From positions 164,704-228,703 of the forward strand of contig CAZBZP010000003.1 of assembly GCA_964496435.1 (NCBI GenBank): DNA of 64,000 bases, given 5' to 3'. The DNA comes from Berkiella sp964496435. GTDB taxonomy: Bacteria; Pseudomonadota; Gammaproteobacteria; Berkiellales; Berkiellaceae. Every line of letters begins with the position of its first letter. Position 1 is the first letter of the stretch. The notes below the pieces were generated by a model, which saw only the letters and a program-made list of their open reading frames with translations, was not told where the DNA came from and did no database searches. A program made the translations under genes and the position numbers. Of this stretch, positions 1 to 7,475 are shown piece by piece.

Positions 1-777
1 CCTTTCATCCATCACGTGTAAGGTTTTCGGCAAGGCATAAACCTGCTCCGGGAGTAGCTCAGCACTTTTAAGACCTTCACCCGGCCAAGCATAGCCATCC
101 TGCCATCGCTTCTCATAATGTGAAAGTACTTTATCACGGTATTTGCTGTGTTGTGGTGGCAATACCGCAATAAATACTTTACCGCCAGGCACAAGCCATC
201 TGTTTATTTTAGCTAATCCCTCTTCAATCTCATCCGAGCTCATTAAATGAAATACACGATGAACAACCACGCCAGAGAGACTGTTAGCTTTGATAATCAT
301 GTTCCTGGGGAAACGATAAGTATTATAGTAAATACGATTTCTTTGCTCTTGCGGAATTAATTTGCGACCATGTATCAAGTGTTGTAATTCAAGATCATTC
401 TCAATCACCGTTGCGCCTTGATCCAACATGACTTTCGTTAAGCGCCCATAACCACCACCAATTTCTAGAATAGGCTTTTTCGCTTTCTTAGCAAATGCAG
501 CAAGATCTTGAATTAAGAAACTGTCCTGCATTAACAGCGGTTCAACAACATCGAAACCTTGTTTGTTTAAAGTAACCAGCGATTTACCAGTGTGACTAAG
601 TGGCGGTGCTTCGTTTAAGGTTTTCTCAATTTCATCCAAGAGCACAGCAGAGCCAATCATGCCATAAGAGTGCTGCTTTTGCTTACATTTAAAGCCGAGG
701 GCATCAAAAGCAAAGGCTGTATGAGATAGCAATAAAATAAGAAGTGTAATAGTGCTTAAAATGTTTCGAGTCATCAT
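1..777 (-). CDS. Class I SAM-dependent methyltransferase-like exported protein (3' end cut by window edge)
   Basis: The frame is open from a tandem ATGATG at 777/774 to base 1 with no stop, so only the first 259 codons are here. The N-terminus (about residues 6-23) is hydrophobic and ends in an AFA-type cleavage site, so export is likely. Residues 103-113 read ILEIGGGYGRL, the glycine-rich SAM-binding motif I of class I methyltransferases, with an acidic residue after the next strand (VIEND, about 124-128). A later PGGK turn (about 212) also fits the fold. The substrate cannot be told. An exported methyltransferase is unusual because SAM is cytoplasmic, so the hydrophobic segment may instead be a membrane anchor. 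No clear ribosome binding site precedes the start. Confidence 0.7.
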   Translation of the reverse strand, partial: MMTRNILSTITLLILLLSHTAFAFDALGFKCKQKQHSYGMIGSAVLLDEIEKTLNEAPPLSHTGKSLVTLNKQGFDVVEPLLMQDSFLIQDLAAFAKKAKKPILEIGGGYGRLTKVMLDQGATVIENDLELQHLIHGRKLIPQEQRNRIYYNTYRFPRNMIIKANSLSGVVVHRVFHLMSSDEIEEGLAKINRWLVPGGKVFIAVLPPQHSKYRDKVLSHYEKRWQDGYAWPGEGLKSAELLPEQVYALPKTLHVMDER

Positions 778-1056
778 ATATTTGTTATTTAACTTATTTT
801 AACATGGGTGCATCATACAATATCAGCATTTTCTACGCAATTTACCTTAGTTTTTCCTAAAACCAATTACGATTATTTTGTTTCAAATACAGATGTAGAT
901 ATGATTGCGCCCATGCGCATTTTCTCGATTGAATACGTGATTTTCACTACATGAAATGCATATGTAGTTTCCTAAACACCAGTTGTCACTTATTGCTTTT
1001 GAATGAAATGAAATTGCGATACATTAATTTTTGAATGTAAAAGAGGTGTAATTACA

Positions 1057-1500
1057 ATGTTATTTTCCTGCATGAAGGGTAATTCCCAAAAGGCGCCAAA
1101 AGAAGATGTACAAGATCAACTTTTTAGCGAGTATTTAGCTACTTGTAATATTGGTACTCTCAATGAGCTGATGGAAAATTCTATTATTGAAAACAACACA
1201 AAAACCATTAGGCAATTAGCTGAAACAGGTTTTGATTTTAATAGTAAAATCAATCACCAACTTGAAACGCCGCTTGATTGTGCAATTAAATATGGTAGAT
1301 TTGATAGCCTTATTTACATTAGAAGCTTTATGAAATTAAATGGCTATAACGTGAATGACAAAGATATCCTTGATAAAATCGAATTAAATCTAAAGAGGGA
1401 CTTATTCGGTGGAATGGCTTTTCAGTTGCGTCAGGACTTTTTGGCTTACCTTCAAAATGAGAAGTCGAAAGACGCAAAAAGCGCTAAATTTAAAAAGTAA
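1057..1500 (+). CDS. Small ankyrin-repeat-like protein
   Basis: A 147-residue protein with an AGAGGTG ribosome binding site eight bases before the ATG. Residues about 49-85 look like one and a half ankyrin repeats: the segment TIRQLAETGFDFNSK is followed by ETPLDCAIKYGRFDSLIYI, which keeps the TPL..A...G pattern. The rest is charged and helical, with a Lys-rich C-terminus (KDAKSAKFKK). There is no signal peptide or membrane segment. It sits alone, convergent with the MNIO operon, and shares a hairpin with it downstream. Ankyrin proteins of this kind in Legionellales are often secreted effectors, but nothing here proves secretion. Confidence 0.6.
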   Translation: MLFSCMKGNSQKAPKEDVQDQLFSEYLATCNIGTLNELMENSIIENNTKTIRQLAETGFDFNSKINHQLETPLDCAIKYGRFDSLIYIRSFMKLNGYNVNDKDILDKIELNLKRDLFGGMAFQLRQDFLAYLQNEKSKDAKSAKFKK

Positions 1501-1517
1501 AGCCCTTTACTGTCTTT

Positions 1518-1549
1518 TGTCATTCCTCTTTTTTAAAGGAGGGATGACA
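1518..1549. terminator. Hairpin between convergent genes
   Basis: Arms TGTCATTCCTC (1518-1528) and GAGGGATGACA (1539-1549) pair over 11 positions with one G-T pair, with a 10-base T/A-rich loop. It lies just after the ankyrin-like gene on the plus strand and overlaps the stop codon of the minus-strand operon. It could terminate both directions, although neither side has a clean T-run directly after the stem. Confidence 0.5.
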
Positions 1550-1811
1550 TCTTATTGATTAAAGTTCTTATACCAAAAATATGCATTAACGAATAAAAGA
1601 ACCCACCTTTTGGTTTTCTTTTACGCTTATGCATAAAACTATTTGCAGCCATGACAAGTCCGGTTCTATCAATTTCTCTTAAATGATTGCGTTCAGCTTC
1701 AGTGAGATCAAGCTCTTTTAAGGCTTGCTCAGCATTATCAAGGAACTGAGCACGAAAAACAGCATCGGTGTAGAGTCGCGCTAACGTTATTTCAAAAGCT
1801 TGTGCACTCAT
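1533..1811 (-). CDS. 92-residue partner protein of the MNIO operon
   Basis: The ATG at 1811 overlaps the stop of the MNIO gene in an ATGA junction, which is preferred over the longer start at 1835. The N-terminal 55 residues are helical and carry FLDNAEQALKELDLTEAE, the FL.NPE.AL...LT..E pattern seen in small Os1348/LigA-type RiPP-associated proteins and in some partner subunits of DUF692 enzymes. A basic stretch (KRKRKPK) follows, then a hydrophobic helix (FFYSLMHIFGI). By position it may bind the enzyme or its substrate, like MbnC/TglI-type partners. That is inference; sequence similarity to those proteins is not evident by eye. It has no cysteine after the chosen start, so it is not itself the Cys-rich substrate. 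Confidence 0.65.
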   Translation of the reverse strand: MSAQAFEITLARLYTDAVFRAQFLDNAEQALKELDLTEAERNHLREIDRTGLVMAANSFMHKRKRKPKGGFFYSLMHIFGIRTLINKMSSLL

Positions 1812-2701
1812 GCAACGCTCTCTAATTTGTGACATTTCTTGTTTCTGGCTTCAACTAATATTTTTTTAGCTCGAATAACTTCTGCTAATAAGCTTTGAAA
1901 AGTGGGATAATTGCCGTCGCGCTCAATAATGACTATAAGTGGCTGATCAACACTTTGTGCCAGAATGGCAAGCAAATCAAAAACGGGATCTGGCACATCA
2001 TGAAGATGATCATCCAGCATTCTTTTGCCCATGGCATTAGACTCAAAACCGGGTGGTTCTTTTATCCATTTACCGCCGCTTAAATGCACCATACGAACTT
2101 GATGAAGCGCAAAGGTATGTAGATAATCGATGGGATTAAAACCAAAGTTAATAGCATTCGAATAGAGATTGTTTAAATCAAGCAATAAAGAGCAACCTGA
2201 TGGTTGAAGAATGTGATTAACCCATAGTGGCTCAGGCATTATTGAACCTGGTGGATTTATCAAAGTCGCTATATTTTCAAGCGCGGGTAAACTGCCAACC
2301 GTTCTTTTTATTCGTTCTACATTCTCAAGTGCGCCTTCAATAGTAGCCATGTTACGAGGCGGCGCAGCAAGATGTCCGATTTCAATATCATTCGCTCTGA
2401 CAAAAGCCAAATGCTCTGACCAGATAGGAGGTGCTAAATAATCAATGACCCTGGCTAATTTTTCTAATCGCATTTGATTTACGGCTAAAGAGCTTGCTAA
2501 ACCAAGCCCTACCCCATGATAGACAACTGGCACTTGGCTTTCTAAAGTTTTTAAGGAGCGTAGCTTTGATTTTGAACAATTGAAATAATCATCAACAATC
2601 ACTTCAACAATGTCTATGGTATCAAGATGAGAAAGTATATAAGGCCCAAGCTCTACCCGCCACCCTAGGCCAACAAGATCATTTTGACCTAACTTCCGCA
2701 T
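1808..2701 (-). CDS. DUF692 / MNIO-family multinuclear iron oxidase
   Basis: Members use two or three iron ions to rewrite cysteine or other residues in peptide substrates (methanobactin, TglA, bufferins). The family landmarks are present in order: VGLGWR near the start, SHLD and VEV..DDYF (residues about 24-40), YHGVGLGL (61-68), SEHLAF, LENIATL, LLLDLNNLYSN, VHLSGG, a DDHLHD segment and IERDGNYP. The usual ENY motif is DDY here. I place the start at the ATG at 2701, which has AGGA eight bases upstream inside the preceding gene and overlaps it by 13 nt. The longer ORF to 2755 would add a Trp/Leu-rich stretch. The product is about 297 residues, normal for the family. It lies directly after a membrane protein with a Cys-rich tail, its likely substrate. 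Confidence 0.85.
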   Translation of the reverse strand: MRKLGQNDLVGLGWRVELGPYILSHLDTIDIVEVIVDDYFNCSKSKLRSLKTLESQVPVVYHGVGLGLASSLAVNQMRLEKLARVIDYLAPPIWSEHLAFVRANDIEIGHLAAPPRNMATIEGALENVERIKRTVGSLPALENIATLINPPGSIMPEPLWVNHILQPSGCSLLLDLNNLYSNAINFGFNPIDYLHTFALHQVRMVHLSGGKWIKEPPGFESNAMGKRMLDDHLHDVPDPVFDLLAILAQSVDQPLIVIIERDGNYPTFQSLLAEVIRAKKILVEARNKKCHKLESVA

Positions 2702-3594
2702 CCGCCACATCCTGAACAACTGCCACCACAGCTTGAGCCTGAGCCTGAGCCACAACTCGAACCCGCCCCACAGTTAGTGTTGGATGAAGTTGTGTCAAAG
2801 GGCTTAGGGTAAAGCTTTTTGATAAAAGGAAAAGTAAGCGGACTCAAAACAGAAACGCCAAATACTGCAGCCACTAACACTGCTTCATTTGTTTCACCGC
2901 CTGCATCTATCCAGGGACTGCGGCTTCTGAGCCCCGTAAACATAATTTCTAAATCTGTTAAAACACGCGCTCCAAGACTTGTCTTTTCGCTTTTATACAT
3001 TCTAATGAGTAAAGCAAAAAATATGCACGCCAACGCTACTAAATACCAGATATTATGATATCCGCGTTCTAGCGCTATGCTAATTTTTGCGAATGCCAAG
3101 CCACCTAACAGCAATAATGTTAAGCAGAATAAGGGACGTCTTTCATCCCTTATTTTTTTACCAGCCAAAAGCCGCCTTTCAATAAGTGACTCCCTATATT
3201 CTTGCGCTGCCATGATGGTCGATGCATCATGATGAATCGTATATAGACTGCCAGGCTTGGCATATTTTTCTGATAAGATGGCTTTCTCAATAGGGCGGCG
3301 GGCATGATCAATTGCTTCAATATTTTTAGTGCTAATCTCTATATCAAATTTCTTATCAGCGACTTCTAACAATCCTCTGTCAACCAAAGATATGACTGCA
3401 ATTTTAATGGCTTCATTGATGCCACCACGCAATGTTGCAATTTCATAAGGATCAGATAGAGCAAGTTTTGGGATAGGAAACCTATTTTCTTTTGCTCTAA
3501 TGGCATATTTAAAAATAATTAATGTTAATAAGCCAATAATAAGATAGAACAAAAGAAACTGCGGACCTGTCATATCAAGTGGGTTCATAAGCAT
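2689..3594 (-). CDS. TIGR04222-type membrane protein with Cys/Gly/Ser-rich C-terminal tail
   Basis: A 301-residue protein. It has an N-terminal membrane helix (about 11-30), a conserved DPYEIATLRGGINEA block (about 45-60) typical of TIGR04222 proteins, a cytoplasmic helical region, two further hydrophobic segments (about 155-175 and 183-200) and a fourth near 240. The last 30 residues are almost only Gly, Ser and Cys, with six cysteines spaced as C..C..C in GSC, SGC and GGC units. A GAGG ribosome binding site sits five bases before the ATG. TIGR04222 proteins have no settled function. The tail next to an MNIO gene suggests that its cysteines are modified or bind metal. The tail codons also contain the ribosome binding site and start of the MNIO gene. 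Confidence 0.8.
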   Translation of the reverse strand: MLMNPLDMTGPQFLLFYLIIGLLTLIIFKYAIRAKENRFPIPKLALSDPYEIATLRGGINEAIKIAVISLVDRGLLEVADKKFDIEISTKNIEAIDHARRPIEKAILSEKYAKPGSLYTIHHDASTIMAAQEYRESLIERRLLAGKKIRDERRPLFCLTLLLLGGLAFAKISIALERGYHNIWYLVALACIFFALLIRMYKSEKTSLGARVLTDLEIMFTGLRSRSPWIDAGGETNEAVLVAAVFGVSVLSPLTFPFIKKLYPKPFDTTSSNTNCGAGSSCGSGSGSSCGGSCSGCGGCGS

Positions 3595-3601
3595 AGCAAC
3601 C

Positions 3602-4339
3602 TCACTTTATGTCCTGAACATGTTCATACATTGCTTTTAAAAGGCTAAGAGTACCCAAAACTGTTTTTTCAGCTTCGCCATGTTTTAGCTCTTGCTCCTC
3701 GCGGGCGATTGAAAAATTTTTTAAGATATCTGACCAATTATCTACCGCTAATTCTTTGCATAACTTCTCAAGGGCTTCTTTTGGATGCACTTCATTCGTA
3801 CCTTGCAAAGAGAGAATGGTTGCAGCGCTTGCACGAATGGGGCCAGCCACATCGGCAATGATAGGTACTAATTGTTCTTCACGTAGGCTGACCAAGGCAT
3901 ATCTTTCACGCAATCTGAGGCTGAGATTAACAATCACTTGCTTTAAACGATGAATAATAGCACTTCTTGCGACTTTGAGATTTATGAAAGGATCATCCCC
4001 ACATAAAACGCGATGTCGGCTTAGTATATCAGTGAATTTAAGTGCAAAGGCATCAGCAGCAATGGCTATTTCTGTATCAAGAATAAACATCACCTGTAAC
4101 TGTATAGCAGCATAGGCTATGCGCATTTTTTCACGCAATTGATTTATTTGTGCTACATCAAAAGCTTTTAACACCAACATGAGATTAACATCAGAGGAGG
4201 GTCTTAAGCGCCCTTCAGCCGCAGATCCATATAAGACGATAGACAAAAGATTAGCACCACAAACATGTTTGGTATGTTCAGTAAAATCAAGCAGAACTTT
4301 TTGCACATTCTCAGAGAGATCTTTTATTTTATCTTGCAT
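3602..4339 (-). CDS. Nucleotidyltransferase-fold protein with altered catalytic motif
   Basis: Residues 35-57 hold a Pol-beta-type nucleotidyltransferase signature: YGSAAEGR, then SSDVNLMLVL. Active enzymes normally read G-S...D-x-D, but here the second acidic position is Asn (D50, N52), so transfer activity is doubtful. The remaining 170 residues are helical, with a hydrophobic, Ala-rich stretch around 160-180. The ATG at 4339 has AAGG six bases upstream and is preferred to the TTG at 4342. It is the first gene of the MNIO operon, with a seven-base gap to the TIGR04222 gene. It may regulate or assist the system, or be a pseudoenzyme. Its role is unknown. Confidence 0.7.
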   Translation of the reverse strand: MQDKIKDLSENVQKVLLDFTEHTKHVCGANLLSIVLYGSAAEGRLRPSSDVNLMLVLKAFDVAQINQLREKMRIAYAAIQLQVMFILDTEIAIAADAFALKFTDILSRHRVLCGDDPFINLKVARSAIIHRLKQVIVNLSLRLRERYALVSLREEQLVPIIADVAGPIRASAATILSLQGTNEVHPKEALEKLCKELAVDNWSDILKNFSIAREEQELKHGEAEKTVLGTLSLLKAMYEHVQDIK

Positions 4340-4453
4340 CAAACACCTTGATTTCCAAGCTAGCTAAGGCCAATTCTGTCAAAGGGCTACTGGCTTAGCA
4401 ACCCTTGCAAAGCAAACAATCTTAGTGGCTGACTTAATCCTAGATTTATGAGA

Positions 4454-5008
4454 CTATCGAGATCTTTTAAGCTCATCGCTTGATTTTGAAATTTCTTGCA
4501 CTTTTATTATTTCTGGATAGGGTAATCGCTTGGCAGTATTGGCTTGCTGTAAATAAAGAATTGGCTTTGCCCGTCGCGGTATTGAACTCATCTCAAATTG
4601 CGCTTGTGATGGCCAACTATGCGCAATGTAGCTTAATGTTTCATTTACAGTTGTGTCCTTAAAACGCATATTCACTGATGCTTCATATTCCTTAAAGGCT
4701 GGCACAAGAATCTCTAAGACATGCTCTTTTAATTCATCAACATTAAATGATAAACATCTCAGCCTACCCTCTTTAAGGTGAAAATTAAGCTTAAAATTAT
4801 CTACAATTTCTTGAAAATTGGAATAATAACTTTGCTCTTCTTCCACTGAGGCAAATTCAAAAAGTTCTTGAATTTGCTCTATTCGTTGTAATGCCAATTC
4901 AAGAACTTCTTGAATTTGCATAACTGCCCTTTCAGGCGTGAAGCTCCCAATAAGTTCTTCACTTGCATCTGAAAAGGCTGAAGAAGAATTATTTGCGCCT
5001 GATAACAT
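4454..5008 (-). CDS. Hypothetical helical protein (184 aa)
   Basis: No family is recognised. The start is well supported: AAGGGAG lies four bases before the ATG. The first 70 residues are acidic and probably form long helices (IQEVLELALQRIEQIQELFE). The middle is hydrophilic, and the C-terminus is basic with several Pro residues and ends in KRSR. There is no signal peptide or membrane segment. It precedes the nucleotidyltransferase-MNIO operon on the same strand with a 114-base gap, so it could be co-transcribed, but nothing in its sequence ties it to that system. Confidence 0.6.
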   Translation of the reverse strand: MLSGANNSSSAFSDASEELIGSFTPERAVMQIQEVLELALQRIEQIQELFEFASVEEEQSYYSNFQEIVDNFKLNFHLKEGRLRCLSFNVDELKEHVLEILVPAFKEYEASVNMRFKDTTVNETLSYIAHSWPSQAQFEMSSIPRRAKPILYLQQANTAKRLPYPEIIKVQEISKSSDELKRSR

Positions 5009-5374
5009 TGTGTGCTCCCTTTGAAGAAATCAGTGTATGCGAAAGCGTAAATATGTCAGCATTGATTTACTCAATAAGGAGCCAACAACAAAAACATAGC
5101 TGATTTTTACAGCAAATTCAACGAAATCACCTTGGGATATTTTAGAGCTTGCAATTCAAGCTCAGTGAATATTTATACATCAATACTGCGCAGAGCATTT
5201 ATATATTAGTGTAAGAAGTCTATTTCAACAAAAGAGAGAAGCTCAAGCCTGATTAAATAATGCTGCACATATTTGTGTGGCAATTTATTCGACGATATAA
5301 TCTTGGCTCATTACTTCTCAAATAAAGCATGATATTATGCGCGCCATTGATAATAAGATAGATGAGAGTCGGCG
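5009..5374. other. Intergenic region between divergent genes
   Basis: About 366 A/T-rich bases separate two divergently transcribed genes. No RNA gene or long ORF is seen. It should hold promoters for both sides. A TATTAT hexamer at 5333-5338 with TTACTT 16 bases upstream is a weak candidate for the plus-strand gene. Confidence 0.4.
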
Positions 5375-6091
5375 ATGCTTAATGGTTACGATGAAAATTC
5401 AACTCCAAATCAACACACAGCAACAATAACGAATAATCCAAAAAAACCCAAACCACTGAGTGTCAGAAATGGTGAGCATGCATATATTGTTGAAGAAGAT
5501 GAAATGACTGAACCAGATGCACCGCCAGATGAAGATGACAACCTTGCTGTACTAATCGAAATGCTCAGTATAAACTCAGATTACTTTGCTGAGCATGAGA
5601 TCTTTAATGACATATCTGAAGTTGATGATTACGAAATTGAAAGGTTAATTCTGGGCCCTTTTGCTAAGCGCAAAGAAGATGCTAATGAGCTCACCAATGA
5701 TAGACCGCTTAAAAAACAGCATTTTACTCAAGGGCTCAAAATTGAGCCTAAAGTTGATAATGATCTTCAACCCCAAAATAACTCACGAAAGAAATTGCGC
5801 CTGACCATTACCAATGATCCTGTTGATGAACAAGCGATACCACATGTGCGTAATAACAATCTGCATCATGACAAACCATCAAAAAAGCTAGCGCTTACCA
5901 TAACGAATGAACCTATGAAGGAATTAAAGAGAGCACGCAATCACAATGATAACTATCTGCAGCATGATAGACCACTAAAGCAATTACAATTTTCAGTAAG
6001 CCATGGCCCTCATAATGGACTAAAACGGCATAATGCAGAAGAACTCATTCAAGAGAATGCTATCTATAAAAAAGGACGTATTGGGTTGTAA
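5375..6091 (+). CDS. Repeat-containing hydrophilic protein, possible effector
   Basis: No known family. The 238-residue protein is very hydrophilic. After an acidic segment (about 39-55) and a short ordered-looking region (about 55-95) it carries an imperfect repeat of roughly 35 residues. Each unit has a (D)(R/K)P(L/S)K(K/Q) lead, a short strand such as LRLTITNDP, LALTITNEP or LQFSVSHGP, and an Asn/His-rich linker. A first half-copy (TATITNNPKKPK) lies at about 16-27. There is no signal peptide or membrane helix. The start has a GAGAG sequence about eight bases upstream. The strand-like repeat plus charged linkers resembles low-complexity host-directed proteins of intracellular bacteria, but that is only an inference. 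Confidence 0.6.
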   Translation: MLNGYDENSTPNQHTATITNNPKKPKPLSVRNGEHAYIVEEDEMTEPDAPPDEDDNLAVLIEMLSINSDYFAEHEIFNDISEVDDYEIERLILGPFAKRKEDANELTNDRPLKKQHFTQGLKIEPKVDNDLQPQNNSRKKLRLTITNDPVDEQAIPHVRNNNLHHDKPSKKLALTITNEPMKELKRARNHNDNYLQHDRPLKQLQFSVSHGPHNGLKRHNAEELIQENAIYKKGRIGL

Positions 6092-6102
6092 TGTTTCTGA
6101 TG

Positions 6103-6125
6103 GGCCCTCTTCGCATAAGAGGGCC
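6103..6125. terminator. Hairpin between convergent genes
   Basis: A perfect nine-pair stem (GGCCCTCTT with AAGAGGGCC) around the loop CGCAT sits 12 bases after the repeat-protein stop and 43 bases from the beta-lactamase-like stop. No T-run follows on either strand, so it may work as a rho-dependent or transcript-end stabilising hairpin. Confidence 0.5.
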
Positions 6126-6167
6126 ATGTTGAGGAAGGTTAAGACAAAGCTTTACAAGATGCAAAGT

Positions 6168-7319
6168 TTAGCCAAATAAAATATCACGCCCTAACTGAAC
6201 CTTTTCAGTATTATTGGATTTGTTCAGCATGATTACCACACCTGCTTTTTCCGCTGGAAGATAGGCCATATAGCTGGACATGCCATAACCACCGCCTGTC
6301 TTATCGATAATAATCTTCTTGTTTGCAAAATCCGCATGCTCAACAATTTGCTTAGGCTCAAAGGTAGGATCGCCATTTTTTGCATAATTTACAAAATACG
6401 TATCCCCCATGGCTTTATCCAATTGGGCAATATCATGTGCTTGCCAAGCAAGTTGTTCACAAGAAATTTTATCAGCAAAACAATAGGTATTCTCATGTGC
6501 TAAAGGTATAGCAGACTTAAGCGTTTTATTATGTAAAGCCTCATAATCCATATGCGCTTGTACATATTTAGCCATGTCTGTCACAGTTGATTTCAATGAA
6601 GCAGCTGCAAACCAAGGTTCCTCCTTGCGGCTAAAAGGCACAACATTATTTTCCTTATCGTGCCCGACAGCAAGAAGTTTTTCTTTATCTTGGGGCAAAT
6701 TCAAATAGGTCGATGTCATTTTCAATGGTTTTAATATTTTCTCATTTAAAACACTTTCATAGGGTTTAGCATAGACATTTTGTAGTACATATCCCATGGT
6801 GCCAATGCTGACATTCGAATAGTGATATTTGCTTGCAACAGGCGCATCAATTTTGAGCTTGTTATAACTTTTCACAAGTTCAGCATAAGAGCTGGGGTGT
6901 GGGTCAAAATCAAATGGCAAAGAAGATACATGAGAAAGCAATTGGCGTGATGTGATTTGATTCAGGTTATCATTTTTCAAATCGGGGAAATATTGCACAA
7001 AAGGTGCATCTAAATCTAACTTATTTTCAACAGCAGCAATAGCACCTAAAGTGCCGGTAAAGGTTTTGGTAAAAGAAGCAATCGTAAAGATGGTATCTTT
7101 GCTTACGGGGATATTTTTCTTCGCATCAGCAAAGCCATAATTAAAAATACGGGTTTGATTATTTTTTATTACCGCAATCGCAAGGCCGTCAACTTGGTTT
7201 TTCTGCATAAACTCATGGGCCAGCTTATCAATATCACTATTTGATAAGGCGGCATTTGCACAATGCGGCAATCCTAAACCCAGAGAAAGTAAAAGTGGCG
7301 CAATATATTGCTTATTCAT
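6168..7319 (-). CDS. Class C beta-lactamase-like serine hydrolase
   Basis: A 383-residue exported protein with a signal peptide ending in ANA (residue 23). All three active-site elements of class C beta-lactamases and related serine hydrolases are present: SFTK at 82-85 (nucleophile Ser82), YSN at 167-169 and KTG at 340-342. LLSHVSSLP at about 127-135 matches the usual LLTHTSGLP. Length and motif spacing fit AmpC. The start at the MNK methionine (7319) is chosen because it gives a clean signal peptide, and a GGAG lies 11 bases upstream. The longer ORF to 7376 would bury the signal. It may act as a cephalosporinase in the periplasm or as a peptidoglycan or ester hydrolase. No ampR-like regulator is adjacent. 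Confidence 0.8.
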   Translation of the reverse strand: MNKQYIAPLLLSLGLGLPHCANAALSNSDIDKLAHEFMQKNQVDGLAIAVIKNNQTRIFNYGFADAKKNIPVSKDTIFTIASFTKTFTGTLGAIAAVENKLDLDAPFVQYFPDLKNDNLNQITSRQLLSHVSSLPFDFDPHPSSYAELVKSYNKLKIDAPVASKYHYSNVSIGTMGYVLQNVYAKPYESVLNEKILKPLKMTSTYLNLPQDKEKLLAVGHDKENNVVPFSRKEEPWFAAASLKSTVTDMAKYVQAHMDYEALHNKTLKSAIPLAHENTYCFADKISCEQLAWQAHDIAQLDKAMGDTYFVNYAKNGDPTFEPKQIVEHADFANKKIIIDKTGGGYGMSSYMAYLPAEKAGVVIMLNKSNNTEKVQLGRDILFG

Positions 7320-7475
7320 TATCGTTATAACTCCCTGATTGCTGATATCTTCATAAGTGGTTTTGAGCAGAATCATATCATTTGTATTGGATTTTCCAAG
7401 ACGATGACAGAATTATGTCGCCTTACTTAATAATGCCCAAGCTTTAAGCAGGGCCAAAAAATTCGACTATGCACA

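Noticed and set aside
12..194. 60-codon minus-strand ORF
   Set aside because: It is an off-frame shadow of the longer open methyltransferase frame that runs off the left edge.
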